NCBI GenBank assembly: GCA_004802705.1
Contig: SGPL01000015.1
Location: 39,162-103,161 of the forward strand
DNA length: 64,000 bases
Direction: 5' to 3'
Origin: Bondarzewia mesenterica
Taxonomy: Eukaryota; Basidiomycota; Agaricomycetes; Russulales; Bondarzewiaceae
The notes beneath the pieces are model-generated. The model was not told the DNA's origin and searched no databases. It was given only the letters and a program-made list of their open reading frames with translations. Shown here in pieces: positions 36,158 through 47,231 of this stretch. How positions within the stretch are numbered: the first letter of the stretch is position 1; each line of letters begins with the position of its first letter. A program made the translations under genes and the position numbers.

Positions 36158-37407
36158 TCACAGTTCTCCGACGCTACTCATACTCAAATCTTTAGTGACC
36201 GCACATCTGTCTTTATCTCTCCCTGTTGCGCTTTCAAATGCTTTGACCAGCGATGCTTGGCCGTCATCAATCCTGAATCCAGTTAGAAGATAAGTCCGAG
36301 AGAAGGAGCCGACGCATGTGACAAACCATTCCAGAGCGTGCGCGTTCTGTTCCAGCACGACTTTCACTGTCGTCCAAGAGAATCGCACTAATGAAGGAAA
36401 GCCAAATGTGCGATCAAGCGAGGATTTGATCCATGCTTGAGTCTTGGGATCTAGAGATGCGAGTGTCAATCCTTTCACGAAGCATTCTCTGGTATAATAC
36501 GTCCGCATACCTGACGGATAGCCACTCCCTAGCTCGAGACTCCACGGTAGCTTCTTTTCCTCATCAGTGGAAGCATCAGTAGGAGAGTTCCCTGGTCGGT
36601 CAGGAATACCCTCCTCGAATATCCACCCCTCGATCCACGCGTCTCTTGTAACCTTCGCCGCCACGCTCGCAGCCCCCACAATCTTGAACTTTGAATCTGC
36701 TTTCGCTGTCACTGTGAAATTAATGCCCGGAAACTGTGCCGATAAGGTGGCTTCCCAGGCTTTTGTTGGCCCGAGAGCATCGACATATACCTAAAATTAT
36801 GACAGGAAATATGTCAGGAAAATGGAGGTAAGTCGAGTGGTGACAGACTTCAGATAGCTGCACACCACGCTGCAACACCTCGCGTATAAGGAGGATCGTC
36901 GCATTTTCAGATTGTCGATTCAGATTGGTTGGCGGACGGCGGAGCATGCCACTGGATATATCTTGTGGACTACAAACAACCTTCTGAGCAAAGTGGCTCA
37001 CCTTCTGTGAAATGAATAGCATACCAAATTACCCTTACAGACCAACCGAGGTTGGATGGATCTCCGCTCAGCGTACTGAGCAGAGATGAACGCGTCTGGG
37101 CGTTTAAAGTCTTTGAATCTGTGTGGGGTTAGTCGGAGGTCCCTTAGCAAGGGGCCGCGTCTGTAAGAGGCTCACCGGCAAACCCGAGGACATCGAGCTC
37201 ATCCTGATATGAGGCAGAGCAATATGCTACACCATAGACCAAAGGGCCTAGCACTGGCCCTCTTCCGGCCTCGTCGACACCTAATATATAGGGCCCTTTA
37301 GCGGTTGGAACCGGAGAGTGATACGTATAAGACATCGTAAGAGGCGTTGAGGGATCTGGGATTGAGGGCACATTGCGAGGGTCATGCATTTGTTCATCGG
37401 AGGGCAT
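36158..37407 (-). CDS. RNH201: Ribonuclease H2 catalytic subunit A
   Basis: The first exon carries the family signature [19 protein letters not shown] with the catalytic Asp-Glu pair. Spliced exons then give [40 protein letters not shown] (third acidic residue), [20 protein letters not shown] (fourth Asp), [25 protein letters not shown] and [14 protein letters not shown]. The stop is TGA at 36158-36160. The start is uncertain: ATG 37407 ([12 protein letters not shown]) or ATG 37335 ([10 protein letters not shown]), which fits the usual family length. The open frame continues upstream to about 37,587 but there runs into a dispersed repeat, so I exclude that part. The protein removes ribonucleotides and RNA primers from RNA:DNA hybrids in the nucleus, with subunits B and C encoded elsewhere. 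Confidence 0.88.
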
Positions 37408-37540
37408 ATTCGTATTTAAAGTATAGAACGGTACTTCAGATTCCAGATGTTGAGAGGAGTCAGAAGTCAGATGCAAATAAGTAGTGGGATCGCAGAGGCC
37501 CCCTGCATATGCTGTCAGATGTTGCATCCAAAATTGCCAT

Positions 37541-38062
37541 ATTTTGGCCGATCCGTCCGTGCTTTTTTTGGCGCCTTCTGTCCGCATTAGGATGAGACTA
37601 GGTAAATTTTGTGTCGTCCGTCAGCATTAGTGATACAACGGTGTCAAAAAGTAGTTTCGTCCGCATGGCTGGATCGGAGCTCAGAAAACGAGCACCGCAT
37701 TCGAGTTCCCATCCACCTAGCACATCGTTGAAGAATATTCTGCTCCGAAATTGTTGCATGGAGAGCTGGATGGCTGAGGGAGGTGTTCATTCAATCGAAC
37801 AAATAAATTTGTATGATAGTGGTACCTGTCGCAAGGAGAACAAACCCTTGTCCGACAAACTTGCGTGGAGTGGTAGATGTAATGGACCCTGACGGACCCC
37901 AACTCCGTACGCACTGGATACAACATTGCCACCGACGGACCCCTCTTCGTAAGGCCTCAGATCGGACAATTCTGAACATTTTGGCCCTTCCGTCCGCATT
38001 ATGATACAACTTAGACCAAATTTGGAGGTCATATCCGTCCGCATTAGGATGCAACATTTATA
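37541..38062. repeat. Cluster of a short dispersed repeat
   Basis: At least five degenerate copies of a unit resembling TTTTGGCC-N-TCCGTCCGCATTAGGATRCAAC occur here: near 37,541-37,600 (two, separated by a T-rich linker), 37,613-37,640, 37,655-37,675, 37,975-38,000 and 38,033-38,056. The same motif recurs at 45,185-45,270. Copies differ by substitutions and small gaps. They flank the 5' end of RNH201 and fall in otherwise gene-free DNA. This looks like a decayed repeat family rather than a coding region. Confidence 0.6.
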
Positions 38063-38339
38063 GGGATATGCAGGGGGCCTGATCGCAGTCGTGTAGACTG
38101 GTGAAAAAGTGGACAAGTTTGGAGACGCGTACGCGTTATTTACCCTTTGTTTGTCTTCTCAACTTGGAGCTCGATCAACTGAATCTGAGTATGTGGATAT
38201 CAACTGTACAGGTAGTCATTAAGTACCATAACGCCTGCATATATACACGCGATGTGAACAAAATAGACAGGAGGATTGAGGCTCAGCTGTGGACGGCTCG
38301 ATGTTAGGATGAGTCAGTGTCTGCATCTCCGTCCAGCTA

Positions 38340-41251
38340 TCAACGTCTCTTTGGTGGAGGCGTCCCATTTGCCTCCCCATCAGCCTTCCTCTTCGTTCCA
38401 AACCCAAACGCTACCTTTGTACGGTCTCCCATGACACCACCCGGGGCTGTCTCTGCGACAGAAGCAGAGGAAATCCGCGAGAACCCAGGTCGAGGGGCAG
38501 GCGAGCCGGTCTCGCCAGGGAGAGAAGGCGCGGGACTTGCGCTCATGGTAGCATTGTGCGAGATCTGGGGAGCAGGAAGGGTGATGAATCCATTGTCCAG
38601 TGTTTGGGGCGTGGCGGACTTGTTCGTGTCTTTCTTCTTGCCCTTTGTTTTCTCCGTCTTGCCCTTGGATAGCGGTTGCGGATCAAGGAATTCCGCGGCC
38701 TGAGGAACAGCACTGAAGACCATCAATGAGTGATTTTGTTCCAGACATAGCAAAAGAAACTACGTACCCCCTGTTCCCCACTGAAAGGACAAAGTGCGCC
38801 TGGCCAGTCTTTTCTTGCCGAATCTGGAACGCCTTGTTCATACTGAGCGGTGTATCACCACTAGCCATCGCCTCTTTCTTCTTTTCCTCTGCAATCTTCT
38901 TCAACCGCTTCTCCGTCTTCATCCGTCCCGAACCCTTCCCGTGAAACTTGTGCGACAATGCCTTCCACGCTTCCTTCGGCGTCAACGTGCGCCCAAACTC
39001 ATCGTGGTATACGATGTTCACGTCTGGCTTGTAATTTTTGAACGACTCCAGATTCGCGCGAGCCTCCTGCTGTTCCCTGAGCCGGTTCTCATACTCACGT
39101 TGCGCCTGATCTTTGTTGAATCCACGAGATCTAAGCTTCTCAATCTCGTTCTCGGAGATGCGCCGTCGCTGAGCAGCCAGCCAAACGTCGCGCTGCAGCT
39201 GTACCCGCTCGCGTTCCACCTGATCTGCGCTTGGCGTAGCGAGTATGCCCTGTTGCCGAAGAATGTTCAGGGTCGAGGCCAAACCGGTACTGAACGTTTG
39301 TTCTGTCGATGTCCCGACATCTAGGTCTCCATTTGTAGCCTTCGCCTTCTCCTCGGCCTCGGTAGTCTGGAGGAGATTCTCGATAGCATTCAAAATGGCT
39401 TCTTCATCTTCCTCATCCTCATCCTCTTTCACCACGACCTCACCTGCCTCTAACTCTTCGGCAACGTCCATTGGGACATCTTCGGGAGGTACCTGCTCTA
39501 TAAGCGCCGTCGGCTGACGTTCCTCTTTCTTCACAACAACAGGGTTATGTGTAATGCCTCGGACGAACTCGGAAGTGTCGTCGAAGACGAGGCCAGCAGT
39601 TTCTTCATCAGCTTCATCGACCTCGACCTTGATCACATCAAGTCCGTTTGCCTGCTCAGATCGTGCACTTTCCTTGGCAACTGATAGGGAATTAGAAGGG
39701 ATTAGTGAGTACAGATTGTTATCAAATTGAACCAAGGGACTTACTCTTCCTCGCAATCGCCTCAGGCGACAACTTCTTAGCCTTTATCTTCGCTCTCCGG
39801 GACCGGGCAAGAGCAGCCTGGAGTTCGTCGTCGTCAACAAAATTTGCATTTAGATCGCGGTCCACCGGGACGATGGGTTTCTGATCAACTGCCATAGCAT
39901 CTTCCTCGTTGGTTGGACCAACATCTGCTTCCTCTGCGGCTCGTCTTGATGGACGCTTCTTCTTTGCCTGCCATCAAGGCTGTTAGGAATTTATGCAATA
40001 TGCGACCTAGAAGAAAGCCTCACCTTCAGTTTCTTAAAGCCAACATCACCCTTCTGTACGTAGTCCGATATTTCCATATTTTCTATAAGGCAATTCGGAC
40101 GAAGTCATTAATGGAGTAGAAGCGCAACGTACTCGTGTAATCTATTGAAAGGAGTGACTTGTTAATGGCGGTAGCAGCCTGTTCTTGATTCTGTCGTTTG
40201 ACTTCGCTGCTTGAAAAGGTTGAGCTACCAAGGCGAAAACCCTGTATTCCTCGAAATAAGAAGATAAAGGTGCCGTGACAACAAAGGCAACTCACAGTCT
40301 CTTTGGCGCCTTCCAGAAATTCGTCATATTTTGACAGAACTGTGCGCTTCATTCCTTCTCGGCCCTCCACAAACTCTTCATCGTCGTACCCTGTGTAATC
40401 TCGCTTCTTGAGTTTAAGTTCATTTCTTTCCTTGGTCCGCTCGCGTTCTGCCATCTCGACGTTCTGCAATACATCCTCTGGAGAACGCATATCACATGAG
40501 TCAAACTTGAAACAACAGCCTAGTCGAAGAAATCCACCTTCGTTGTCAAGAATACGGCTATCTTTGAGAGTGAGTATCCGGGCTTCGCCTTCTTCCAGTT
40601 CTTCGAAGTCATGGCTGACCTTAAGCCCCTCAAGGTCCTCTACAATACAAGATGTTCGTCAGCGATCGTCCCCAACACTACAGTGATGCATGCATGCGAC
40701 TCACTTTCTGTATAGTCCTCCCCCTGGAAGACTTTATCCATGCTCTCCAACTCAGCCTGCCGCTTCTTGACCAACTCCCTCTCCCTCTTTTTTGCTTTTT
40801 TGATCCATTTCAGAGTATCGTCTGTGTCCATATCGGCGTCACCAAGTGTCGCTCCTTTGAGCGAGGCATGAAGTTCCCTCTTATTTCTCACCCTGGAGAG
40901 ATGGTCGTGTAAGCAACTATGCTTGAGCACATCACGACCTTAGGTCGCCTGAAAACCCGAAGAGGGTAGAAGCAACCGTAAAGCACATGATGAAATAAAC
41001 AGTACTCACTTCGCGATACGATCCTGAATCTTCCTGGACACAAACAAAGACGATTAATAACTATCCGTGAGTAAAGAAACAGCCACTCACTTTGTTTCCC
41101 TAGCCTTTGCCTCTTGTTCTCGTTGACTGGCATAGTTTCTCTCAGCCTGCTTTTCCTGGTCATCGGCTGGGGCACTATCATCTGTCAATGGTTTGAGACC
41201 GAGGGAGATACGAATCTTGTTGGTTTCTTCTAAGCTAATGCTCTCTTCCAT
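38340..41251 (-). CDS. SNU66: U4/U6.U5 tri-snRNP protein SNU66/SART1
   Basis: ATG 41251 begins MEESISLEETNKIRISLGLK, a Hub1-interaction (HIND) motif of the SART1/Snu66 type. Downstream exons give SLKGATLGDADMDTDDTLKW, IKKAKKRERELVKKRQAELE, LEGLKVSHDFEELEEGEA, RDYTGYDDEEFVEGREG and VLSKYDEFLEGAKE. A long acidic/charged middle follows, then TLNILRQQGILATPSADQ, PDVNIVYHDEFGRTLTPKEA and WKALSHKFHGKGSGRMKTEK, the conserved SART1 C-terminal block. The final tail is low-complexity (38340-38710) and ends PPPKRR. Around eight introns are implied. The protein acts in pre-mRNA splicing as a tri-snRNP component. Hub1 binding through HIND is known to influence use of non-canonical 5' splice sites, which is of interest given the GC donors seen nearby. 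Confidence 0.9.
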
Positions 41252-41438
41252 GGTAACCGTCTAGAGCGTATAAAAGAGAGGCAAGATGGTAGACAAGACT
41301 CGTAGTTGCAGACAAAGATTGGTGCGGAGAGCAATGTTTGTTTGGTCGACTTTGTCGCTTTTATATAAGTAACACCGGGCCGGAAGCTGACTAATAGAAT
41401 GTCCGTCTTAGGTTTACCCAGGGTTTATCGATACTTGT

Positions 41439-41450
41439 GGGGGGGGGGGG
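41439..41450. repeat. Homopolymer run of 12 G
   Basis: Twelve consecutive G between the SNU66 start and the 3' end of the mitochondrial DUF155 gene. The true length may be misassembled. The rest of 41,252-41,619 shows no gene. Confidence 0.9.
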
Positions 41451-41619
41451 CTTCAAAGCTTTTGTCTAATTACGGCTGAGTTCAGAGGTTAGGTAGTATG
41501 CTATGCTATACATAAGTTACAGTGTGGGGTCATACATAGATGCAGTGAGATTAGGCCAGTGATGGAACAGTGATGATATCTCTATAAGCAAATTATGTGA
41601 GTAGATGAACGTTTTGACT

Positions 41620-43040
41620 TCAAGCCGATTCCACACGCTTAGACTGCGACTCTTCAGGCGAACCCCATAATTCAGGGGCATCGCGAATCAATACCTAGGA
41701 GGCATATTCAGAACGGTCTCTACAATATGACGGAAAGAAGCATACAATGACGACCTCGACGGCGATGAGGGCAATGATCACAAGCTCCATCCGGGCAGCG
41801 GAAGTCTGGAAGGGATCAGAAGTTGCCTTTCCTACAACGAAGGGTAGAACGTACCTCAGTCAAAAGCTGCCGCAGAACGGATTGGACCTGTGTAACAAAT
41901 GTTCATATAAGATTTCTTCGGGTTCCACAGAACGTGAGATAGTACCTCAGCAGCATAGGTAATTTTGTCATTGACGGATCGTGTCCGGACTCTCACTTCC
42001 AGTGCATTGCTCAGGGAGTTGAAATAACCTGTGACAAATCAGCTTGACGGATACCCAACAGCCAGCAGAGTGCACAATACCTTCCAAGACAGGCTCAGCC
42101 CAATAGAAATCCGGTGTATCGTAGAAGTTCTCCCTGTTGAGGTTAAGACCTTGACGGAACTTGAGAAGCTCTCCAAGTTTTTTGATCAATGCCCGGCGAC
42201 CAAGACCTGGCTTCCCAGTCCGCTGTAATGAGAGAGGCAGAGACGATACGGAAGATAGGTAGTTCTCTAGAGACACTTCGAGTACGGAAAGCGCCGTGGA
42301 CCGAGACAGAGCCTGAGAGAATGCGTAACGCGCCAGAAGTGTTTCCTGAGGGAAAGCAGATGGGGGAAGAGGGCTGGGTAATGACTCTGCCTCGCTAAGA
42401 ACAGGACTGCTCCCCAAAATGATGAGATCCCCCTGAAGACGCGTATTTCTATAAAATGTTGATCAGTCAAAGACGTTCACAGAAATTGTTGTACTTACTC
42501 CGAAGGGTCCATCACGAACTCAAGCTCCTCTGTCTCCGCTTCTTTCAACGGCACAAATTCTGCTTCACTCCTCGCCAATACCTCCTTTTGAAATCTCTTC
42601 GCATCCTCTTCTGAGAGGCCCCAGCAAACAAAACTTCCATTCCCGAATATGAACACTTCACCCTCTTTACCCTCCGCACCCCACTTTGGAACCCAATACG
42701 ACTCGTGAATGGGACGTGAAGTCGGTGGAAGACGACTTCTGAGACGGGGCAAAATGTATCGTTCGGCAGTCGCAAGCGTCGAGATGAGTTGGATTTCGCT
42801 GCGTGTGGGCTTGGGATTGGCACGAATGGGGAGTGAGTCGGATGCCGTCCGTCGGAGGGGTGTGAATGCCTTCGGTTTGGCTTTTGTCAATCCATCGTCT
42901 GACAGATCGCTGCCGGATGTCGTTGCAAAGCCCCTTCGAGCGCGAAATGGGGAGAATGCGAGCACTCGAAGGCCACTTTTGACAAGCAACGGAGTTGACC
43001 TGGATGGAACATGTCGCAAGACCGAAAAATACTGTTGCAT
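41620..43040 (-). CDS. MRX10: Mitochondrial DUF155 protein (RMND1/MRX10 type)
   Basis: ATG 43040 opens a basic, Ser/Arg-rich presequence (MQQYFSVLRHVPSRSTPLLV, then FRARRGFATTSG) typical of mitochondrial import. The DUF155 core follows: AEGKEGEVFIFGNGSFVCWG, LSEEDAKRFQKEVL, LARYAFSQALSRSTALSVLE, RTGKPGLGRRALIKKLGELL, NFYDTPDFYWAEPVLEGYF, ALEVRVRTRSVNDKITYAAE and the C-terminal hydrophobic segment ARMELVIIALIAVEVVIVLI near the membrane. It ends SPEESQSKRVESA before TGA 41620-41622. RMND1-family proteins are inner-membrane proteins that support mitochondrial translation. About six introns are implied. The mitochondrial presequence favours MRX10/RMND1 over the paralogues RMD1 and RMD8. Confidence 0.82.
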
Positions 43041-43636
43041 CTGAGGTAGCAGGTTAGAAGTCTTCTTCACGAACCTCTATAAACGAACGTTTTTCGTGTG
43101 CTGAAAGAGCAAGGCGAAATGCGGCCCTACGGTTAAGTATATCCAGCTTTCGTTTTATACTTACCCCGGGGTCAACAAGTCGTCAACAAGAATCGGCCGA
43201 CAAGGACGCGTGGAATGGTGTGTGAATTCGGCAGACTTTGCCCCCATATGCCGCCGTATGCGTGCCGCCAGTCAACTCCGCGCGTGGACATTAATTTTAA
43301 AATATTAATTCCTTGCTTACAAATTAATTGATAACGTACATATATTTACGGCCTGCCATTGGACGACACCAGCTTAAATATATAGACCCCGTCTCAAGTA
43401 GGTACGTCCACCCCAGCTACACACATGAATGTGGAACTACAAAGCTTCAGCGTAAGGGGAAAATGCATCGACGGCTGGCATGATTGAATTACGTATTGGG
43501 AAATCCACAATGCAATCGGGAAAAACAAAGATTAGTCACAAATACACCATACTTTTCTAGACATGGAACCGACGGAGAGAGGGGAGAACAATTGTCGCGA
43601 CTCGCAAAAGCGGCATCACACAGTGATACGTGCGAT
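43041..43636. other. Intergenic region
   Basis: About 600 nt: promoter of the DUF155 gene and 3' flank of ACL4. An AT-rich block (TTTTAAAATATTAATT and ATACATATAT-like runs) lies at about 43,290-43,385. No gene is seen. Confidence 0.5.
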
Positions 43637-45022
43637 TTATGACATATCGACATCGCTATCAGAGTCTGCGCCCTCTACGTCCTCCCAAACATCCTCATCC
43701 TGCCCATCCTCATCTGGAAAAGGCTGGACGCCCAAATCTTCCAGTCTTGCTATGAGTTCGCCGACGTGTTCCAAGAGAGGTGCATCAGGATGCTCTTGAT
43801 TGATGTGAAGCTGGTTGGATGTTCTGATAAGCACAAGCGGATTAATTGGAATATGGGGACGAGCCATCATACCGTCTTGCAAGTTTCTAGGCAATCCCTC
43901 GCATCCCTCGCAAGGTCTGCCCAAGAAATCTCATCTAGTTTGCCGCCATTCTCGTGTGCCTGCTCTGCCATAAGGAAGAAGCACCATCCTTCAAGGTACC
44001 AGGCCTCGACTTCCTCGTCATCGGCAGCCATGATACCTTGTAGGGCTAACAGGGCAGGTGTGAAGAGTGAAAGTTCGAGGAAGAGCTTCGTCAATCCTAA
44101 TCGACTGGGTATCGGTGGTAGGTTAGGATCGTCTGTACGGAGATGTCAAGTGACACGCCGGACAACTTATGAATCGCCAGACTAACCCGGTTCGAGGTCT
44201 TTCCACGATGACCATGCTTTTTCCAAGATAGTCTTTGCATCATTAGGCCTCTGCTGGGACATACGCACGGATGCCAAAGACTGCAGCGCCTCGACATTTT
44301 CTGGGTCTGTTCGTAGGGCCAAATTCAGCAAATCCTCACAATTCTTTTCTGCTGCAGGATCAAAACTATGACGGCAATCGTTGATCAAAAGGTAACTATC
44401 AAAAGAGAAGACTGCGAACGTACCACAAATCGTATGCGGGATCCATCCAGATCTCAACTTGTCCAATAAGTGCACGAACAATTGTGTTTTTGATCTCCTG
44501 CTCGTCGTTTTTAGAAGCTGCAGATTCGACTACCCGCTCTTTTCCTTTCAATTGAACGAAGAGGATGTCCACAGCTGCTCTATAATGCTGCAATGCCAGC
44601 TGTGGATCATCGTCACTCAGCTGAGCAAGGTACAAGTGTGCAGCTGGTGGTGTTAGGGATGACGCATCGGTGTCCGAAGAAATCAAAGATTGAAAAGTCT
44701 GATAAAAAAAAAAATGGACATTGGGCACATGAGAACCTGACTAGCACCATCTTGAGGAGCTCACCTGCTTGGCCGCATCCAAGTTCCCCGTCTCTAGCAG
44801 CAAAACGCCTTGCATCTCCAAGGCCTCTTTATCATTAGGCGACCACTCCAGCACCCTCTCGACAAACCTGCCTGCTAGCTCGTAATTGCATTGCACGATC
44901 AACTCCTGTGCTTTTTCTAACAGAGCGGCGACCGAGGGCGAAGCGCTGACTTTAACCTGTGCGATCTCGGGGGCGGGCAATGGCAATGGCGCCTTTCGCG
45001 TTTTTGTTCGTGTACGGCCCAT
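43637..45022 (-). CDS. ACL4: TPR protein, ribosomal protein L4 (uL4) assembly chaperone
   Basis: ATG 45022 (MGRTRTKTRKAPLPLP) to TAA 43637-43639. Successive TPR-like helical pairs are visible: LLEKAQELIVQCNYELAGRF, VERVLEWSPNDKEALEMQGV, AHLYLAQLSDDDPQLALQHY, LLNLALRTDPENVEALQSLA, VRMSQQRPNDAKTILEKAWS and EVEAWYLEGWCFFLMAEQ. The C-terminus is acidic (DVWEDVEGADSDSDVDMS). This matches Acl4/YDR161W, the dedicated chaperone that captures newly made Rpl4 and escorts it to the nucleus. About four introns are implied. Together with SQT1 at 14-15.5 kb, the window holds two dedicated ribosomal-protein chaperones, probably by coincidence. Confidence 0.85.
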
Positions 45023-45140
45023 GAAAGGCAAAACCAAAGTAAATATTGAAAAGATGAACCTGCAAGTGAATAAAGTGCTATGAAAAGTGAAGTCAGATCC
45101 GAATCTGAGTGGTCGGCGGATGCCTAGTCTCCCGGGGGCA

Positions 45141-45290
45141 GAGTCCTAGGCATATGCGTACTAATGTTGTATCCGAAAATCGCTGATTTTGACCCTTTCC
45201 GTCCGCATGGATTTTGGCCCAGATCCGTCCACATAAGGATCGGACTACCCATTTTCGACCGAGTCGTCCGTTCACATAACCAGATACTAC
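45141..45290. repeat. Second cluster of the dispersed repeat
   Basis: Three degenerate copies of the TTTTGGCCC/TCCGTCCGCAT motif (near 45,187-45,215, 45,216-45,240 and 45,258-45,275) match the unit seen at 37.5-38.1 kb. They sit immediately left of the ILV6 fragment and may mark the edge of the inserted block. Confidence 0.55.
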
Positions 45291-45304
45291 CGAGCGACGC
45301 ACAT

Positions 45305-45482
45305 CGGATGTATCACCAGTATTTCCAGTCAACTCATACCCTCGCGAGCCAGTTCGGTGCGCACATCATTGAGGGTAGTGAGAACAGCGTTATTGTGGAG
45401 ACGAGTGGCAGTACGAGCAGGCCAGAGGCTTTTTTGAGCCTAGTTAAGCCGCTTGAGATCATCATCGAGTCTGCTCGGACGG
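45305..45482 (+). pseudogene. ILV6: Fragment of ILV6 (acetolactate synthase regulatory subunit)
   Basis: The frame reads YFQSTHTLASQFGAHIIEGS, ENSVIVETSGSTSRPEAFLS and LVKPLEIIIESARTG. This resembles the C-terminal regulatory domain of fungal ILV6 (the family has Gln-Phe-Gly-Ala, a Ser-x-Ile-Val-Glu strand, then FLSLL-PFGI-E-ARTG). It is followed by a donor-like GGTAAGATT, so a natural exon-intron border is kept. No ACT domain or start lies upstream; the flank is repeat DNA. The substitution near LEIIIE and the missing 5' and 3' parts indicate a dead fragment. Retention of the intron argues for DNA-level copying rather than a retrocopy. Confidence 0.65.
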
Positions 45483-45547
45483 GTAAGATTCTTTCTTTCT
45501 TTCTTGCCATTGATCAATGTTCTGATGGCTTGTTTACATAGATAATA

Positions 45548-45925
45548 CCCTCTGTATGACGTCTGCATCCACATCGCTGATGTCTCTTACTTCGTCAAGC
45601 TAAACATGGCGTTGGATCGGGACGCTCACAAGCGCGCTACCAGTGTCTACCTCATTCAATGCATCGTGCCCATACTTCCACCGGCTCCAAGCGAGGAACT
45701 GTGCAGACTGAACTCTGGACAAGAGCGTCTAGCATTTTCGGTGATGCTGACGATGACCCACGACTCAAGGTTATCAAGAAGTGGTTTGGCAAGACCATCA
45801 TCAAGTACGCTTTCACCGTGTTCTTTCTATGTCATTTCTCGGTCCTACTTGATGACAACATTCGTCTAAGGTCAGCAGCGAAGCTTTCTTATTCTGAAGG
45901 AAAACCTTGGGTGGCATACCTGTGA
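45548..45925 (+). pseudogene. SSD1: Frameshifted fragment of an SSD1/DIS3-type RNB-domain gene
   Basis: The frame reads LYDVCIHIADVSYFVKLNMA, LDRDAHKRATSVYLIQCIVP, PAPSEELCRLNSGQERLAFS and VMLTMTHD. It then shifts by one base near 45,765 to KVIKKWFGKTIIK, and resumes after a GT-AG intron as SAAKLSYSEGKPWV. HIADVSYFV and the following block are characteristic of the RNase II (RNB) domain of the Ssd1/Dis3L2 group. The fragment has neither start nor end, carries a frameshift, and lies only about 65 nt after the ILV6 fragment in the same orientation. It is therefore a broken copy; an intact gene presumably exists elsewhere in the genome. Confidence 0.68.
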
Positions 45926-46079
45926 TAGCCGAACATGATGCTTCAGCTGTTGAGCACGATATAAGGGTTTTGCATTGCTCAAAGCAAGTACTTCTTTGTT
46001 CGTCTATGGCTCTCTCGCACACCACCTCCTTAGCCCACTGTGTTGTCGCTGCGGGGGTTTATTCTCACTCATCACCTCT

Positions 46080-46760
46080 CCCAGCCCGCCATTTTGACGT
46101 AGCGGGGCTTCGCGCTCACCCACCCCGTTCCCAATCCCGTCATTCCGACATGACCGGGCTTGCATTCATCCATCCTATCCCCAGCCCCATTGTTTCGACA
46201 CGACGGAGTTTCGTGCCCTTTCATCCCACTTCTAGTCCCATCATTTCAACACGACGGGATTCGCGCTTGTCCACATCATCACCAATGCCATCGTCTCGAC
46301 ACAGCGGGGCTTCGTGCTCGCTCGCCTCGGCCCCAACTCTTTTGTTTTGACACGTTGGGGGCCCTCGCCGCTCCCAGTTCCATTTTCAGATGTCGAGGTC
46401 TCACACTCGCCTACGCCATCCACAGCCCCATCTTTTCGACATGGCGGGATTTGGCTCGCCCACCCCATCCCCAACCCGTCGTTTCGACATGACCAGAATT
46501 CGTGCTTGCTGAGCATGTCCCCAACCCCACCATTTTGACAGGGCGGTGCTTCGTGCTCGCCCCCTCCGTCTTGTTGGTTTGATACGACAGGCCTTCACGC
46601 TCGCCCACCCTTCCCAAACCCCTTTGTGGCGAAATGACAGAGCTTTACGCTCACGCTTGCCCTAGCCTCTTGTTTCGACACGAAGGGACTTTGCGCTCGC
46701 CCACCCGTCCCGATCCCTGTCATTTCGGCATGACGGGCTTCGTCCTCGCACAGCACGCCC
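46080..46760. repeat. Degenerate minisatellite, ~50-bp unit, ~13 copies
   Basis: A unit resembling TTTCGACACGACGGGGCTT followed by CGTGCTCGCCCACCCCATCC and CCAACCCCGTCA repeats head to tail. The GACAC/GACAT anchor recurs near 46,096, 46,147, 46,197, 46,248, 46,298, 46,349, 46,388, 46,438, 46,486, 46,537, 46,581, 46,629, 46,677 and 46,728, that is every 44-51 nt. Copies diverge by substitutions and small indels. Several frames stay open across it because the unit lacks stops, but nothing suggests coding. Confidence 0.8.
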
Positions 46761-47231
46761 CTCATCCCTCGATCCGATTATACTTCCTCTTTCCTCATCT
46801 ACTTACGTTGGTTTGATTGCGGTGCGCGATATGCTCACCGCTGGTTAGCCATGCCTTACTCGCCGCATTGTCATTTCTCATCTCACCAACCTGTCTGATG
46901 AATTGTTCATTGATGTACTCACTACACACCAAGCACTAATAAATATCACGGATATGCTTAAAAGCCATTCCTTCTCGCCTAGTGTCTAGTCTCAAGACTT
47001 ATATGGAACCACCATCACCATGCACTGCAGCCTCTTTCTCTGAGAATTTTGGTCTAGCAGGAAGCATGCCATCTCTTGGGTTGCTAGAGCATAACATGAT
47101 GTGTTCGAAAGTCCTTTTTTTTGAATAGAGATTCTCAAAATTCGGGAATCGTAACAGTACACTATATTGAAGGGGGTTCACAATACACATCGATACCAAT
47201 AATTGTTCTCATGGAAATTCGTAAACAACAA
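46761..47231. other. Gene-free flank of the minisatellite
   Basis: About 470 nt with short, unrecognisable open frames only. It is the 3' flank of the minus-strand gene to the right. Confidence 0.45.

Noticed and set aside
46082..46600. Open frames through the minisatellite on both strands
   Set aside because: The repeat unit lacks stop codons in several frames; all frames show the same periodic composition and none has a start context or homologue.
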